Shown: positions 1 to 8,867, numbered from the stretch's first letter. The stretch: DNA of 27,752 nucleotides from Roseiarcus sp035606915 (GCA_035606915.1 DATNDU010000195.1:1-27752); one strand, 5' to 3'. Notes: generated by a model not told the origin, from the sequence alone. Numbers and translations: made by a program.

Positions 1-2
1 GG

Positions 3-1187
3 CCGCTGTTCGTCGTCGACGACGCCTTGCGCGGGCTGGAGCGGCTGGGCGTCGCCGCGCGGGCCCGCAGCGGCGCTGGAATCCTCGCCATCACCGGATC
101 GGTCGGCAAGACCAGCGCCAAGGAGATGGCGCGCCTCGCTCTGTCTGCCGTCGGGACGACGCACGCCTCCGTCGCCTCGTTCAACAACCACTGGGGCGTG
201 CCGCTGACGCTGGCGCGGCTGCCGGCGGAAGCCGCCTTCGGGGTGTTCGAGATCGGCATGAACCATCCCGGCGAGATCACGCCGCTGGTCGGCCTGGTGC
301 GCCCGCAGGTGGCGCTGGTGACGGCCATCGGGGCCGTGCATATCGAATATTTCGGCTCGCTGGAGGCGATCGCCGACGCCAAGGCGGAAATATTCAGCGG
401 CGTCGCGGCGGGCGGCGCGGCGATCCTCAACCGCGATGCGCCGCAGTTCGAGCGGCTCGCCGCCGCGGCGCGCGGGCGCGGTCTGCGCATCGTCGACTTC
501 GGCGCCAAAGGCGCGGCGCGGCTGATCGCCTGCGAGCCCCAGGGCGAGGGTTCGCGCATTACCGCCGAGATCGACGGCGAGCCGATAGAGTTCGCGCTCG
601 GCGCGGCGGGCCGGCACATGGCGGAAAACGCCATCGGCGTGCTCGCTGCAATTAAAGCGCTCGGCGCGCCGCTGGCGCGCTGCGCCGCGGCGCTGGCGGC
701 GTTCGCGCCGGCCAAGGGGCGCGGCGAGCGCTTCACGCTGAGCGCCCCCGCCGGCCCGTTCACGCTCATCGACGAGAGCTACAACGCCAATCCGGTGTCG
801 ATGCGCGCCGCGCTGGCGCTGCTCGGCGCGGCCAAGCCCGGCCCCGGCGGGCGGCGCATCGCGGTCATCGGCGATATGCTGGAGCTTGGAGCCGACGGCG
901 CGGCGCTGCACGCCGGGCTCGCCGCCGATCTCGAGGCCAACCAGGTCGATCTGCTGTTCGGCGCCGGGGCGCTGACGCGCGCCCTCTACGAGGCGGCGCC
1001 GGCGGCGACGCGCGGGGCTCACGCCGAGCGCGCCGAGGCTTTGCGCGCGCCGCTCGTCGCGGCGCTGCGGGCGGGCGATGTGGTGATGATTAAGGGGTCC
1101 AACGGCTCGCGCATGGGGCCGCTGACGGCGGCTTTGCGCGAGCATTTTTCGCCGGGCGATTGCGGCGCGGGGCGTTCGACATGCTGA
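3..1187 (+). CDS. murF: MurF, UDP-MurNAc-tripeptide:D-Ala-D-Ala ligase (5' partial)
   Basis: Cytoplasmic ATP-dependent ligase that adds D-Ala-D-Ala to UDP-MurNAc-tripeptide, the last soluble step of peptidoglycan precursor synthesis. The reading frame is open to the window edge (PLFVVDDALRGLERLG is readable before the first TTG at 27), so the true start lies upstream and the N-terminal substrate-binding part is missing. Visible Mur-ligase hallmarks are the P-loop ITGSVGKTSAKEM, the central-domain segment NNHWGVPLTLARL and the C-terminal DESYNANPVSMRAAL. The stop codon overlaps the start of mraY by 7 bp, the normal dcw-cluster order murF-mraY-murD. The TTG at 27 should not be taken as the start because family homology continues upstream of it. 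Confidence 0.96.
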   Translation, partial: PLFVVDDALRGLERLGVAARARSGAGILAITGSVGKTSAKEMARLALSAVGTTHASVASFNNHWGVPLTLARLPAEAAFGVFEIGMNHPGEITPLVGLVRPQVALVTAIGAVHIEYFGSLEAIADAKAEIFSGVAAGGAAILNRDAPQFERLAAAARGRGLRIVDFGAKGAARLIACEPQGEGSRITAEIDGEPIEFALGAAGRHMAENAIGVLAAIKALGAPLARCAAALAAFAPAKGRGERFTLSAPAGPFTLIDESYNANPVSMRAALALLGAAKPGPGGRRIAVIGDMLELGADGAALHAGLAADLEANQVDLLFGAGALTRALYEAAPAATRGAHAERAEALRAPLVAALRAGDVVMIKGSNGSRMGPLTAALREHFSPGDCGAGRSTC

Positions 1188-2263
1188 CTTGGCTGAGCGA
1201 CTTCAACCACGTCCACGGCTTCTTCAACCTGTTTCGCTATTTGACGTTCCGTACCCTCGGCGCGGCGACGACGGGGCTGTTTCTGGTGTTCTTCTTCGGG
1301 CCGCGCATCATCTCGGCGCTGCGCCTCAAGCAGGGCAAGGGCCAACCGATCCGCGCCGATGGGCCGGCCTCGCACCTTCTCACCAAGAAGGGCACGCCGA
1401 CGATGGGCGGCTTGATGATCCTGTTCGGTCTGTTCGTCTCCGCGCTGCTATGGGCGAACCTGGAGAGCCCCTATGTCTGGATCGTGCTGTTCGTCACGCT
1501 CGGTTTCGCCGGCATCGGCTTTTATGACGATTATCTGAAGGTCACCAAGCAATCGCACCGGGGCTTTTCCGGCAAGGCGCGGTTGCTGGGCGAATTCGTC
1601 ATCGCGGCGCTGGCGTGCCTGGCGATGAAATACGTCGGCGGCACGGCGGCGACTTCGCTGGCGCTGCCGTTCTTCAACGGCTATGTCGCCAATCTCGGCT
1701 GGGGCTTCCTGGCCTTCGGCTCCTTCGTCATCGTCGCCTTCGGCAATGCGGTCAACCTGACCGACGGGCTCGACGGCCTCGCCATCGTGCCGGTGATGAT
1801 CGCCGCCGCCACCCTCGGCCTGATCGCCTATTTCGCCGGCAACTTCGTCTATTCGCATTATTTGCTCATCAACCACATCCCCAACGCCGGCGAGATCATC
1901 GTCGTCTGCGGCGCGCTGATCGGGGCCGGCGTCGGCTTTCTCTGGTTCAACGCGCCGCCGGCGCAGATCTTCATGGGCGATACGGGATCGCTGGCGCTGG
2001 GCGGCCTGCTCGGCGCCATCGCCGTCATCATCAAGCACGAGGTGGTGCTCGCCATCGTCGGCGGCCTGTTCGTCATGGAGGCGCTGAGCGTCGTCGTGCA
2101 GGTCGCCTCGTTCAAGATGACTGGCAAGCGCGTGTTCAAGATGGCGCCGATCCATCATCATTTCGAACAACTCGGCTGGTCGGAGGCGCAGATCGTCATG
2201 CGCTTCTGGATCGTCGCCTTCGTGCTGGCGATGGTTGGCCTCGCCACCCTAAAGTTGAGGTGA
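1181..2263 (+). CDS. mraY: MraY, phospho-MurNAc-pentapeptide translocase
   Basis: Integral membrane enzyme that transfers phospho-MurNAc-pentapeptide to undecaprenyl phosphate, forming lipid I. The product is 360 aa, the usual family length, starting MLTWLSDFNHVHGFFNLF. Many hydrophobic helices are visible. Catalytic and signature segments present are GTPTMGGLMIL, GFYDDYLKV (Asp-Asp), NAVNLTDGLDGLAI, FMGDTGSLALGG and the cytoplasmic histidine motif APIHHHFEQLGW. The ATG at 1181 was chosen over upstream in-frame codons because it gives the family N-terminus and the tight overlap with murF. Only 2 bp separate its stop from the GTG start of murD. Confidence 0.97.
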   Translation: MLTWLSDFNHVHGFFNLFRYLTFRTLGAATTGLFLVFFFGPRIISALRLKQGKGQPIRADGPASHLLTKKGTPTMGGLMILFGLFVSALLWANLESPYVWIVLFVTLGFAGIGFYDDYLKVTKQSHRGFSGKARLLGEFVIAALACLAMKYVGGTAATSLALPFFNGYVANLGWGFLAFGSFVIVAFGNAVNLTDGLDGLAIVPVMIAAATLGLIAYFAGNFVYSHYLLINHIPNAGEIIVVCGALIGAGVGFLWFNAPPAQIFMGDTGSLALGGLLGAIAVIIKHEVVLAIVGGLFVMEALSVVVQVASFKMTGKRVFKMAPIHHHFEQLGWSEAQIVMRFWIVAFVLAMVGLATLKLR

Positions 2264-2265
2264 AC

Positions 2266-3624
2266 GTGACGCCCGTCTCGACCTTCGCCGGCAAGCGCGT
2301 CGCTCTGTTCGGCCTCGGCGGCTCCGGCCTCGCCACGGCGCGCGCCCTCATCGCCGGCGGGGCGCAGGTCGCCGCCTGGGACGACGGCGAGGCCGCGCGA
2401 GCGAAGGCTGACGTGCCCCTGACCGATCTCGCCGGCGCCGACTGGTCCGGCTTCGCCGCGCTGGTGCTCGCGCCCGGCGTGCCGCTGACCCATCCGAAGC
2501 CCCATTGGACCGTCGGGCGGGCGAACGCCATTGGCATAGAAGTCATTGGAGACATTGAGCTTTTCGCCCGCGAACGGGCGGCGCTGGCGCCCTCTGCGCC
2601 GCTGATCGCCATCACCGGCACCAACGGCAAATCGACGACGACGGCGCTCATCGCCCATATCCTGCGCCAAGCCGGCCGCGAAGTCGCGCTGGGCGGCAAC
2701 ATCGGCGTGCCGGCGCTGGAACTGCCGCCGGTTGCAGAATTTCGCACCCATGTGCTTGAATGTTCTACATTCCAGATCGATTTGGCGCCCTCGCTCAAGC
2801 CGACCGTCGGCCTGCTCATCAACCTGACGCCCGACCACCTCGACCGTCACGGGACGATGGAGAATTACGCGGCGATCAAGGAGCGCCTCGTCGCCGCCTC
2901 GGACGTCGCGCTCGTCGGGCTCGACGACGACCATTGCCGCGCCATCGCCGCGCGGCTCATCGCCAAGGGGCGCAAGGTCCTCGGCGTCTCCGCGCAGCGG
3001 TGCGCGACGGCCGACGTGTTCGTCGACGACCATCGTTTGTTTGTGAAGGGCGAGCCGGCGGCGCTGATCGATCTGCGCGTCGCCCCCGCCTTGCGCGGCG
3101 CGCACAATGGCCAGAACGCCGCCTTCGCCTTCGCCGCGACGCGCGCGCAGGGGCTCGACACCGAGACGATCGCCAGCGGCATGCAAAGCTTCCCCGGCCT
3201 GGCGCATCGCATGGAACAGATAAGGCGCATCGGCGCGACGCTGTTCGTCAACGATTCCAAGGCCACCAACGCCGATGCGGCGGAAAAGGCGTTGCTGTCC
3301 TTCCGCGACATCTTCTGGATTCTCGGCGGCAAGGCCAAGCAAGGCGGCATCGAGCCGCTGCGGCCGCTGTTCGCCCGCGTGCGCAAAGCCTATCTGATCG
3401 GCGCGGCCAGCCAGGCGTTCGCGCAGACCCTCGAAGGCGCGCTGGCTTACGAACTGTGCGGGACGCTCGACAACGCCGTCGCCGCCGCGGCGCGCGACGC
3501 CGCGCAAAGCAGCGCCGCCGAGCCGGTGGTGCTGCTGTCGCCGGCCTCAGCCTCCTACGATCAGTTCGCCAATTTCGAGGCGCGCGGCGAGGCCTTCCGC
3601 GCGCTGGTGTGGGGGTTGAAATGA
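2266..3624 (+). CDS. murD: MurD, UDP-MurNAc-L-alanine:D-glutamate ligase
   Basis: Cytoplasmic Mur ligase that adds D-glutamate to UDP-MurNAc-L-Ala. The product is 452 aa. The N-terminal Rossmann-like segment is VALFGLGGSGLATARALIAGG, the central P-loop is ITGTNGKSTTTALIAHILR, and NLTPDHLDRHGTMENYAAIK, NDSKATNADAAEKAL and LSPASASYDQF are typical MurD motifs. The start is taken as GTG at 2266, with GAGG at 2257-2260 five bases upstream. Another GTG at 2260 overlaps the mraY stop and is the alternative. The frame stays open back through mraY, but that upstream part is only an out-of-frame reading of mraY. Confidence 0.96.
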   Translation: MTPVSTFAGKRVALFGLGGSGLATARALIAGGAQVAAWDDGEAARAKADVPLTDLAGADWSGFAALVLAPGVPLTHPKPHWTVGRANAIGIEVIGDIELFARERAALAPSAPLIAITGTNGKSTTTALIAHILRQAGREVALGGNIGVPALELPPVAEFRTHVLECSTFQIDLAPSLKPTVGLLINLTPDHLDRHGTMENYAAIKERLVAASDVALVGLDDDHCRAIAARLIAKGRKVLGVSAQRCATADVFVDDHRLFVKGEPAALIDLRVAPALRGAHNGQNAAFAFAATRAQGLDTETIASGMQSFPGLAHRMEQIRRIGATLFVNDSKATNADAAEKALLSFRDIFWILGGKAKQGGIEPLRPLFARVRKAYLIGAASQAFAQTLEGALAYELCGTLDNAVAAAARDAAQSSAAEPVVLLSPASASYDQFANFEARGEAFRALVWGLK

Positions 3625-3653
3625 TGAGCCTGCTTCAGACACGCGCGGCCTCT

Positions 3654-3805
3654 CGTCATGACCGGACTTGTCCCGGTCATCCACGCCGTCGAGCGCAGCG
3701 GGACCAGAAGACTTGCTCCGCGTTTGCTTTACGCAAGCCGCGGCTGACCGACAACTACCCGATCACGCTTCGACGTGGATGGCCGGGACAAGCCCGGTCA
3801 TGACG
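3654..3805. repeat. Inverted-repeat element (REP/BIME-like) between murD and ftsW
   Basis: Two arms of about 36 bp, 3654-3690 and 3770-3805, are reverse complements of each other with about three mismatches. Each arm has its own internal palindrome built on CCGG-cttgt-CCCGG. The arms enclose about 80 bp with no coding potential I can support. The arrangement resembles dispersed intergenic palindromes common in Rhizobiales genomes. It makes up most of the 217-bp murD-ftsW gap, which in many dcw clusters is near zero. Confidence 0.7.
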
Positions 3806-3841
3806 GAGCGCGCACGGCCAATGCTTTAGAGGAGCCCCCGA

Positions 3842-4978
3842 ATGGTCGCTCGCACCGAACGCGGACCCGTCGCCGACTGGCTGCGCACCGTCGATCCCTG
3901 GCTGCTGTGCGCCTTCGGCGCGCTGATGGCGATCGGCGTCATCATGGCGCTGGCGGCGAGCCCGGCGGTCGCCGAGCGCATCGGCCTCGATCCCTTCCAT
4001 TTCGTCAACCGCCAGACGGCGTTGCTGATCCCCTGCGCGACGGCGCTGGCGGCGACCTCGTTCTTGTCGCCGCGCCACGCCCGGCGCGCGGCGCTGCTGC
4101 TCTACGCGCTGTCGCTCGGGCTCATCATCGCGGCGCTGATGTTCGGCGTCGAAGTGAAGGGCTCGCGGCGCTGGATCTTCGGCGTGCAGCCGTCGGAATT
4201 CATCAAGCCGGCTTTCGTCGTGCTCACCGCCTGGGCGTTCACCGAGGGCGGGCGGCCGGGGGCGCCGAAGGGGCTGGCGCGCGCGCTCGCCTTCCTGCTG
4301 CTGCCGCTGACCATCGCGCCGCTCATCATGGAACCCGATTTCGGCCAGACCATGCTGATCTCCGTCGTCTGGGGGGCGTTGTTCTTCCTGGCCGGGCTGC
4401 ACTGGTTCTGGGTCATCGGGCTCGGCGGCGTCGGCGCGTTCGGCAGCCTGCTCGCCTACGAGTTCTCGCCGCACGTGCATGACCGCATCCAGCACTTCCT
4501 CAACCCGGATACGGTGGCCGGCGGCGTCCGCGACGCCTTCCAGGTCGACACCGCCTTGCAGGCGATCCTTTCCGGCGGCTGGTTCGGGCGCGGCCCCGGC
4601 GAGGGCGTTTACAAGCGCATCCTGCCCGACGCGCACACCGATTTCGTGTTCGCCGTCGCCGGCGAGGAGTTCGGCATCATCGCCTGCCTCGGGCTGATCG
4701 CCATCTTCGCCTTCGTCATCATGCGCGGCTTGTGGCTGGCGAGCCGCAACTGCGATCCGTTCAGCCGCTCGGCGGCGGCGGGGCTGACGATCATGTTCGG
4801 CGTGCAGAGTTGGATCAACATCGCCGTCAATCTGCGCGCCATCCCGGCCAAAGGCATGACGCTGCCGTTCATCTCCTACGGCGGCTCCTCGGAATTGGCG
4901 CTCGCCATCGGCATGGGCTTCCTGATCGCCCTGACCCGCCGGCATCTGACGACGCCGAGCGTGCTGGAGCGCGCATGA
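3842..4978 (+). CDS. ftsW: FtsW, SEDS-family septal peptidoglycan glycosyltransferase
   Basis: Polytopic membrane protein of 378 aa that polymerises septal peptidoglycan from lipid II together with its cognate class B PBP. SEDS features include about ten hydrophobic helices, the segment KGSRRWIFGVQPSEFIKPAFV, the acidic motif LIMEPDFGQTML, and the C-terminal NLRAIPAKGMTLPFISYGGSSELA. A good ribosome binding site (AGGAG at about 3829-3833) precedes the ATG. It overlaps murG in an ATGA arrangement, implying translational coupling. FtsW rather than RodA follows from its place between murD and murG. Confidence 0.96.
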   Translation: MVARTERGPVADWLRTVDPWLLCAFGALMAIGVIMALAASPAVAERIGLDPFHFVNRQTALLIPCATALAATSFLSPRHARRAALLLYALSLGLIIAALMFGVEVKGSRRWIFGVQPSEFIKPAFVVLTAWAFTEGGRPGAPKGLARALAFLLLPLTIAPLIMEPDFGQTMLISVVWGALFFLAGLHWFWVIGLGGVGAFGSLLAYEFSPHVHDRIQHFLNPDTVAGGVRDAFQVDTALQAILSGGWFGRGPGEGVYKRILPDAHTDFVFAVAGEEFGIIACLGLIAIFAFVIMRGLWLASRNCDPFSRSAAAGLTIMFGVQSWINIAVNLRAIPAKGMTLPFISYGGSSELALAIGMGFLIALTRRHLTTPSVLERA

Positions 4979-6063
4979 ACGTGCTTCTGGCGGCCGGCGG
5001 CACCGGGGGCCATCTGTTTCCCGCCGCCGCGCTGGCCTCGGCCTTGAAGGCGCGCGGCATCGAGGTCGATCTCGCCACCGACGATCGCGCGCTCAAATAC
5101 GGCGGCGAGTTCCCGGCCCGCGCCGTTCACGCCATCCCATCGGCGACGCCGACGCGCGCCGGCCTGATCGCCAAGGCGCAGGCGACGGCGCGGCTCGGCG
5201 TCGGCGTGCTGGCGGCGCTGCGGTTGCTGATGCGGTTGAAGCCGGCGGCGGTGGTCGGCTTCGGCGGCTATCCGACTGTGCCGCCGCTGGCAGCCGCCTG
5301 GTTGCTCGGCCTACCCAGCATCCTGCACGAGCAGAACGCCGTGCTCGGCCGCGCCAACCACTTCCTGAGCCGTCGCGTCACCTTGATCGCCTGCGGCTTT
5401 CCCGAGCCCGGCGGCGTCGCGCCGGCTTCGCGCGGCAAGCTGCGCTTCACCGGCAATCCGGTGCGCCCGGCGGTGCTGAAGGCGGCCGAGACGCCCTATC
5501 CCGATTTCGCCGACGGTAAGCTTCGCGTGCTCGTCACCGGCGGCTCGCAGGGTGCGCACGTGATGTCCGAAATCGTGCCGGCGGCGCTGGCGGAAATGAG
5601 CGCGCAGGAGCGGGCGCGGCTGAGCCTGACGCTCCAGGCGCGCGGCGAGGACCGCGCGCGAGCGAGCGCCGATTGCGCCAAGCTCGGCTATTCGGCCGAG
5701 ATCGCCGAGTTCTTCCCCGACCTGCCGGCGCGCATCGCCGGCGCCCACCTCGTCGTGGCGCGCGCCGGCGCCTCGACGGTCAGCGAGCTGGCGGTGATTG
5801 GCCGGCCGGCGGTGCTGGTGCCTTATCCGCATGCGCTCGACCAGGATCAGGCGGCCAACGCCGCGCTGCTGGCGCGCGACGGCGCGGCGACGGTGATCCG
5901 ACAGAGCGAATTCACCCCGGCAGCGCTGGCCGCGATCTGGCGCGCCGCGCTCGCCGATCCCGCAGCCCTTGCGGCCAGGGCGGCGGCGGCCCGGCGGGTC
6001 GGCGTCCCCGATGCGGCCGAGCGGCTGGCGGCGCTTGTCGCCGAGGTCGCCGGGGCGAATTGA
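4975..6063 (+). CDS. murG: MurG, UDP-GlcNAc:lipid I N-acetylglucosaminyltransferase
   Basis: Membrane-associated GT28 glycosyltransferase (362 aa) that converts lipid I to lipid II on the inner leaflet. The N-terminal glycine-rich loop LLAAGGTGGHLFPAAALA, the segment VVGFGGYPTVPPLAAAWLLG, LHEQNAVLGRANHFLS, LVTGGSQGAHVMSE and the C-terminal donor-binding ARAGASTVSELAVIGRPAVLVPYP with DQDQAANAALL are all present. The start is the ATG at 4975 overlapping the ftsW stop; the longer frame upstream is a shadow of ftsW. Unusually, murC and murB do not follow it. Confidence 0.97.
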   Translation: MNVLLAAGGTGGHLFPAAALASALKARGIEVDLATDDRALKYGGEFPARAVHAIPSATPTRAGLIAKAQATARLGVGVLAALRLLMRLKPAAVVGFGGYPTVPPLAAAWLLGLPSILHEQNAVLGRANHFLSRRVTLIACGFPEPGGVAPASRGKLRFTGNPVRPAVLKAAETPYPDFADGKLRVLVTGGSQGAHVMSEIVPAALAEMSAQERARLSLTLQARGEDRARASADCAKLGYSAEIAEFFPDLPARIAGAHLVVARAGASTVSELAVIGRPAVLVPYPHALDQDQAANAALLARDGAATVIRQSEFTPAALAAIWRAALADPAALAARAAAARRVGVPDAAERLAALVAEVAGAN

Positions 6064-6114
6064 TCGCTCTTTGCCAACTGGCTTACGCTAGCAGTTGCCG
6101 ATCGAATTGAACCA

Positions 6115-6222
6115 CCGTCTTTGCGAGCGAAGCGAAGCAATCTATGCCTCCGACGGGCTGAGCGTTCCGAGTGGCCTGCGATCTCGGCGAGGTGGATGGC
6201 TTCGCTTCGCTCGCCATGACGG
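6115..6222. repeat. Inverted-repeat element after murG
   Basis: The arms 6115-6145 and 6191-6222 are near reverse complements sharing the core GCGAGCGAAGCGAAGC. They could form a long stem around about 45 bp, between the convergent ends of murG and the uracil-DNA glycosylase gene. It is of the dispersed palindrome type, related in layout but not in sequence to the element at 3654-3805. It may also act as a bidirectional transcription end for the two convergent genes. Confidence 0.65.
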
Positions 6223-6254
6223 GGTCGCTGATTCAGTCTGTTCGGATACTCCGG

Positions 6255-7070
6255 TTATCGATCGAGCGCCGCCCGCAGCGCCCGCAGGTCGAGCCAGGAC
6301 CAGCGCTTGGCGGCGGGGCTGCGCAACAGATAGGCCGGATGCAGCGTCGGCAGCGCCGGGATGGTCGCGCCGGGCGAGACCTCGTAAGTGCGCCACGCGC
6401 CGCGAATGCGGGTGATGCCGTCCTTGACGCCGAGCAGCGCCTGCGTCGACGGATTGCCCATGGTCACCAGCAGGCGCGGCGCGCAAAGCGCGATCTGGCG
6501 GCGGATGAACGGCAGGCAGACCGCCGTCTCCTGCGTCGTCGGCGTGCGGTTGCCGGGCGGCCGCCAGGGCACGACATTGGCGATATAGACCTGGCGCCGG
6601 TCGAGGCCGATGGCGGCCAGCATGCGGTCGAGCAATTGCCCGGCGCGACCGACGAAGGGGCGGCCGAGCCGATCCTCCTCGGCCCCCGGCGCCTCGCCGA
6701 CGATCATCACCGCCGCGCCCGGCGCGCCGTCGGCGAACACCAGTTGCGTCGCCGTCCGTCGCAGCGCGCAGCCCTGGAAACGGTTCATCGCCTCGGCGAG
6801 CGCGTCGAGGCTTTGCGCCTCAGCCGCCCATTGCGCCGCCGTGCGCGCCGCAGCATCGGGCGCGGCGGAGACAAGCGCACCGGAGACCGGCGCAACTACC
6901 GCAAGGCGCGGCGGCGGCGCGGCGGGCGCCGGCCGGGGCGGCGGCGGCTTCGCGGCCTCGGCGAAGCGATTGCGCGGCGCGTCCTCGTAAAGCGTCTCGA
7001 CGCCCGCCGCCGCCCACCAGCGCAGCGCCGCCAGCGCCTCTTCAGCGTCGGCGAGGTCGCGCCGGCTCAT
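6255..7070 (-). CDS. Family-4-like uracil-DNA glycosylase
   Basis: DNA repair enzyme predicted to excise uracil from DNA; 271 aa. An N-terminal Ala/Pro-rich stretch (about 35-80) precedes the glycosylase fold. Motifs are GEAPGAEEDRLGRPFVG (125-141), NVVPWRPPGNRTP (165-177) and HPAYLLR (244-250). Classical family-4 enzymes bind a 4Fe-4S cluster with four cysteines. Here C101 and C185 sit at ligand positions, but the partner of C101 is missing (CALRR) and the NVV-K-C position reads PW, so a normal cluster is unlikely. Comparable cluster-lacking alphaproteobacterial enzymes are known. The ATG at 7070 overlaps the stop of the upstream kinase gene (ATGA), so the two are probably cotranslated. Confidence 0.88.
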   Translation of the reverse strand: MSRRDLADAEEALAALRWWAAAGVETLYEDAPRNRFAEAAKPPPPRPAPAAPPPRLAVVAPVSGALVSAAPDAAARTAAQWAAEAQSLDALAEAMNRFQGCALRRTATQLVFADGAPGAAVMIVGEAPGAEEDRLGRPFVGRAGQLLDRMLAAIGLDRRQVYIANVVPWRPPGNRTPTTQETAVCLPFIRRQIALCAPRLLVTMGNPSTQALLGVKDGITRIRGAWRTYEVSPGATIPALPTLHPAYLLRSPAAKRWSWLDLRALRAALDR

Positions 7071-8518
7071 GCCGCAAATTCCGCCTTGAGCGCGCGATAG
7101 AGCGCCTGGAAGCGCGGCCGCCGCGCCGCGAAGGCGTCGCTGAGCGCCGGCTCCGGCGCGGTGACGTCGAGCGTTTGCGGCGGCTGGCACAACGCCTCTG
7201 GCGCCTCGCCGGTTGCGGCGAGCCGGCCGAGCCGCGCCGCGCCGAACGCCGGCCCGGTCTCGCCGCCGCGATAGCGCGCGACCTCGACGCCTGCCGCCGA
7301 AGCGATCATGCGCGTCCACAACAGGCTCCGCGCTCCGCCGCCGATGAGCCCGACTTTGGCCGGCGCGTCGAGGCAATCGCGCGCCTCGGCGAGGGTGAAG
7401 GCGACGCCTTCCATCACCGCGCGGGCGAAATCGGCGCGCGAGGTCGCCTCCGTCAGCCCGAAGGCGACGCCGCGGGCGTGCGGATCGTCGTGCGGCGTGC
7501 GTTCGCCGGAGAGATAGGGCAGGAACAGCAGCGCGCCGGGGCCGCGATAGCCGGCCGCCGCCTCCGCTTCGAGCGCCGTCACGTCCGCGCCGAGCAGCCG
7601 GCCGGCAAAGGCGAGCGCGCCGGCGCCGTTGAGCATCGCCGCCATCCGATACCAGCGCCGGGGCAGCGCATGGGCGAAGCTGTGCACGAGTTTTTCCGGC
7701 GCGGCGGCGTAGGCGTCGGCGGCGAGTATCCATTGGCAGGCGGTGCCGAGTGAAATGAAAGCGTCGCCGGACCTGACCGCGCCGAGCCCAACGGCGCCGA
7801 CCGCGGCATCGCCGCCGCCCGCCGCCACCACGGTCTCGCGCGGCAGGCCCAGCGCCGCGGCGATTTCGCCGCGCAGCCGCCCCGCCGGGGCCGAGCCTTC
7901 GCACAGCGGCGGCGCCTGGGAGGGCAGCGCAGCGCTGGCTGCGAGCGCCGGCGCCGACCAGGCGCGCGCGGATTGGTCGAGCAGCCACGTGCCGGCGGCG
8001 TCGCTCATGTCGGTCGCCTTGTCGCCGGTCAGCGCCAGGCGCAGCCAGTCCTTGGGCGCCAATATCGCAGCGATGCGGGCGTGGATTTCAGGCTCGTGGC
8101 GGCTGAGCCACAGCATCTTGGCGGCCGGAAAGCTCGCCATCGCTTTGACGCCGACGATCCGTTCGAGCGCGCCGCATTGCGCGTGCAACTGCGCCGCCTC
8201 GGCGTGCGCGCGTCCGTCATTGTGCAGGATTGCCGGGCGCAGCGGCTGGTCGTCGCGCCCGAGCGCGACCAGCCCGTGCATCTGGCCGGAAAAGCCGATG
8301 CCGCTCACGCCGCGCCAGACCTCGGGCACTTGCGCACGTAGCGCCGCGAGGGCGGAAAACATCGCCTCGCGCCAGATCTCGGGGTTCTGCTCCGACCATA
8401 GCGGCCGCGGCCGATCCGGCGCGTAAGCGCGCGACACGGAAGCGATAACGCGCTCGTCTTCGTCGACGAGCACAGCCTTCAGAGCGGACGTGCCGCAATC
8501 GACGCCGATATAGGCCAT
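7067..8518 (-). CDS. xylB: FGGY-family carbohydrate kinase, probable xylulokinase
   Basis: Predicted cytoplasmic ATP-dependent sugar kinase of 483 aa, the usual length of XylB, which phosphorylates D-xylulose to xylulose 5-phosphate. The N-terminal phosphate motif is VDCGTSALKAVLVDE (Asp7), the substrate-contacting segment is GFSGQMHGLVAL (75-86), TDMSDAAGTWLLD spans 169-181, and the catalytic-base region is AAGGGDAAVGAVG with Asp237. The C-terminal LIGGGARSLLWTRMIAS is the FGGY signature region. No xylose isomerase or transporter is adjacent; the only partner is the coupled uracil-DNA glycosylase, so substrate identity rests on sequence alone. Confidence 0.87.
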   Translation of the reverse strand: MAYIGVDCGTSALKAVLVDEDERVIASVSRAYAPDRPRPLWSEQNPEIWREAMFSALAALRAQVPEVWRGVSGIGFSGQMHGLVALGRDDQPLRPAILHNDGRAHAEAAQLHAQCGALERIVGVKAMASFPAAKMLWLSRHEPEIHARIAAILAPKDWLRLALTGDKATDMSDAAGTWLLDQSARAWSAPALAASAALPSQAPPLCEGSAPAGRLRGEIAAALGLPRETVVAAGGGDAAVGAVGLGAVRSGDAFISLGTACQWILAADAYAAAPEKLVHSFAHALPRRWYRMAAMLNGAGALAFAGRLLGADVTALEAEAAAGYRGPGALLFLPYLSGERTPHDDPHARGVAFGLTEATSRADFARAVMEGVAFTLAEARDCLDAPAKVGLIGGGARSLLWTRMIASAAGVEVARYRGGETGPAFGAARLGRLAATGEAPEALCQPPQTLDVTAPEPALSDAFAARRPRFQALYRALKAEFAA

Positions 8519-8564
8519 GGCGGCAGTATGGCGAAAGACGCCCCGGGCGCCAAGGACGGCCTTC

Positions 8565-8867
8565 CTACATGCGGGCGACGCTCATCCACGTGGGATCAGG
8601 GCCGACGCCATGTTCGAGAATATAGCGCAGGCCGCTGAGAATCGGCTGTTCCGAGCCCTGCGTCGCCGCCAGCATGCGGCCGCGCTCGCCGTCGTCGGCG
8701 TGGCTAGCGAAATCGCGCACGAGTTTAGCGGCGTAGGCGCCGCGGCTCATGGCGTGACGACTCGCGTCGTCGGCGACCACGCGAGCGATTTCGCCGCCGA
8801 TTGAAATAAGAGCAGCGTCAGCCACATAGGAATTGGAGCAGGTGTGAACGATCTCGCGATAGATCAT
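8565..8867 (-). CDS. Unrecognised 100-aa protein
   Basis: I do not recognise this family. The product begins MIYREIVHTCSNSYVADAAL and is soluble and mixed in composition, with no signal peptide or membrane segment. A GAAAGG ribosome binding site lies seven bases upstream of the ATG, and the compact frame ends 46 bp before the kinase start on the same strand. The product looks mostly helical, with an alanine-rich middle (SRHAMSRGAYAAKLVRDFAS). The ribosome binding site and strand agreement favour a real gene. It may be expressed with the downstream kinase and glycosylase. Confidence 0.6.
   Translation of the reverse strand: MIYREIVHTCSNSYVADAALISIGGEIARVVADDASRHAMSRGAYAAKLVRDFASHADDGERGRMLAATQGSEQPILSGLRYILEHGVGPDPTWMSVARM

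Noticed and set aside
27..1187. Start of murF at the TTG at 27
   Set aside because: The frame is open to the window edge and upstream codons (PLFVVDDAL) match the family, so the gene is truncated by the window.
1615..2265. N-terminal extension of murD across mraY
   Set aside because: This part is mraY read in another frame; MurD homology and a ribosome binding site start at 2266.
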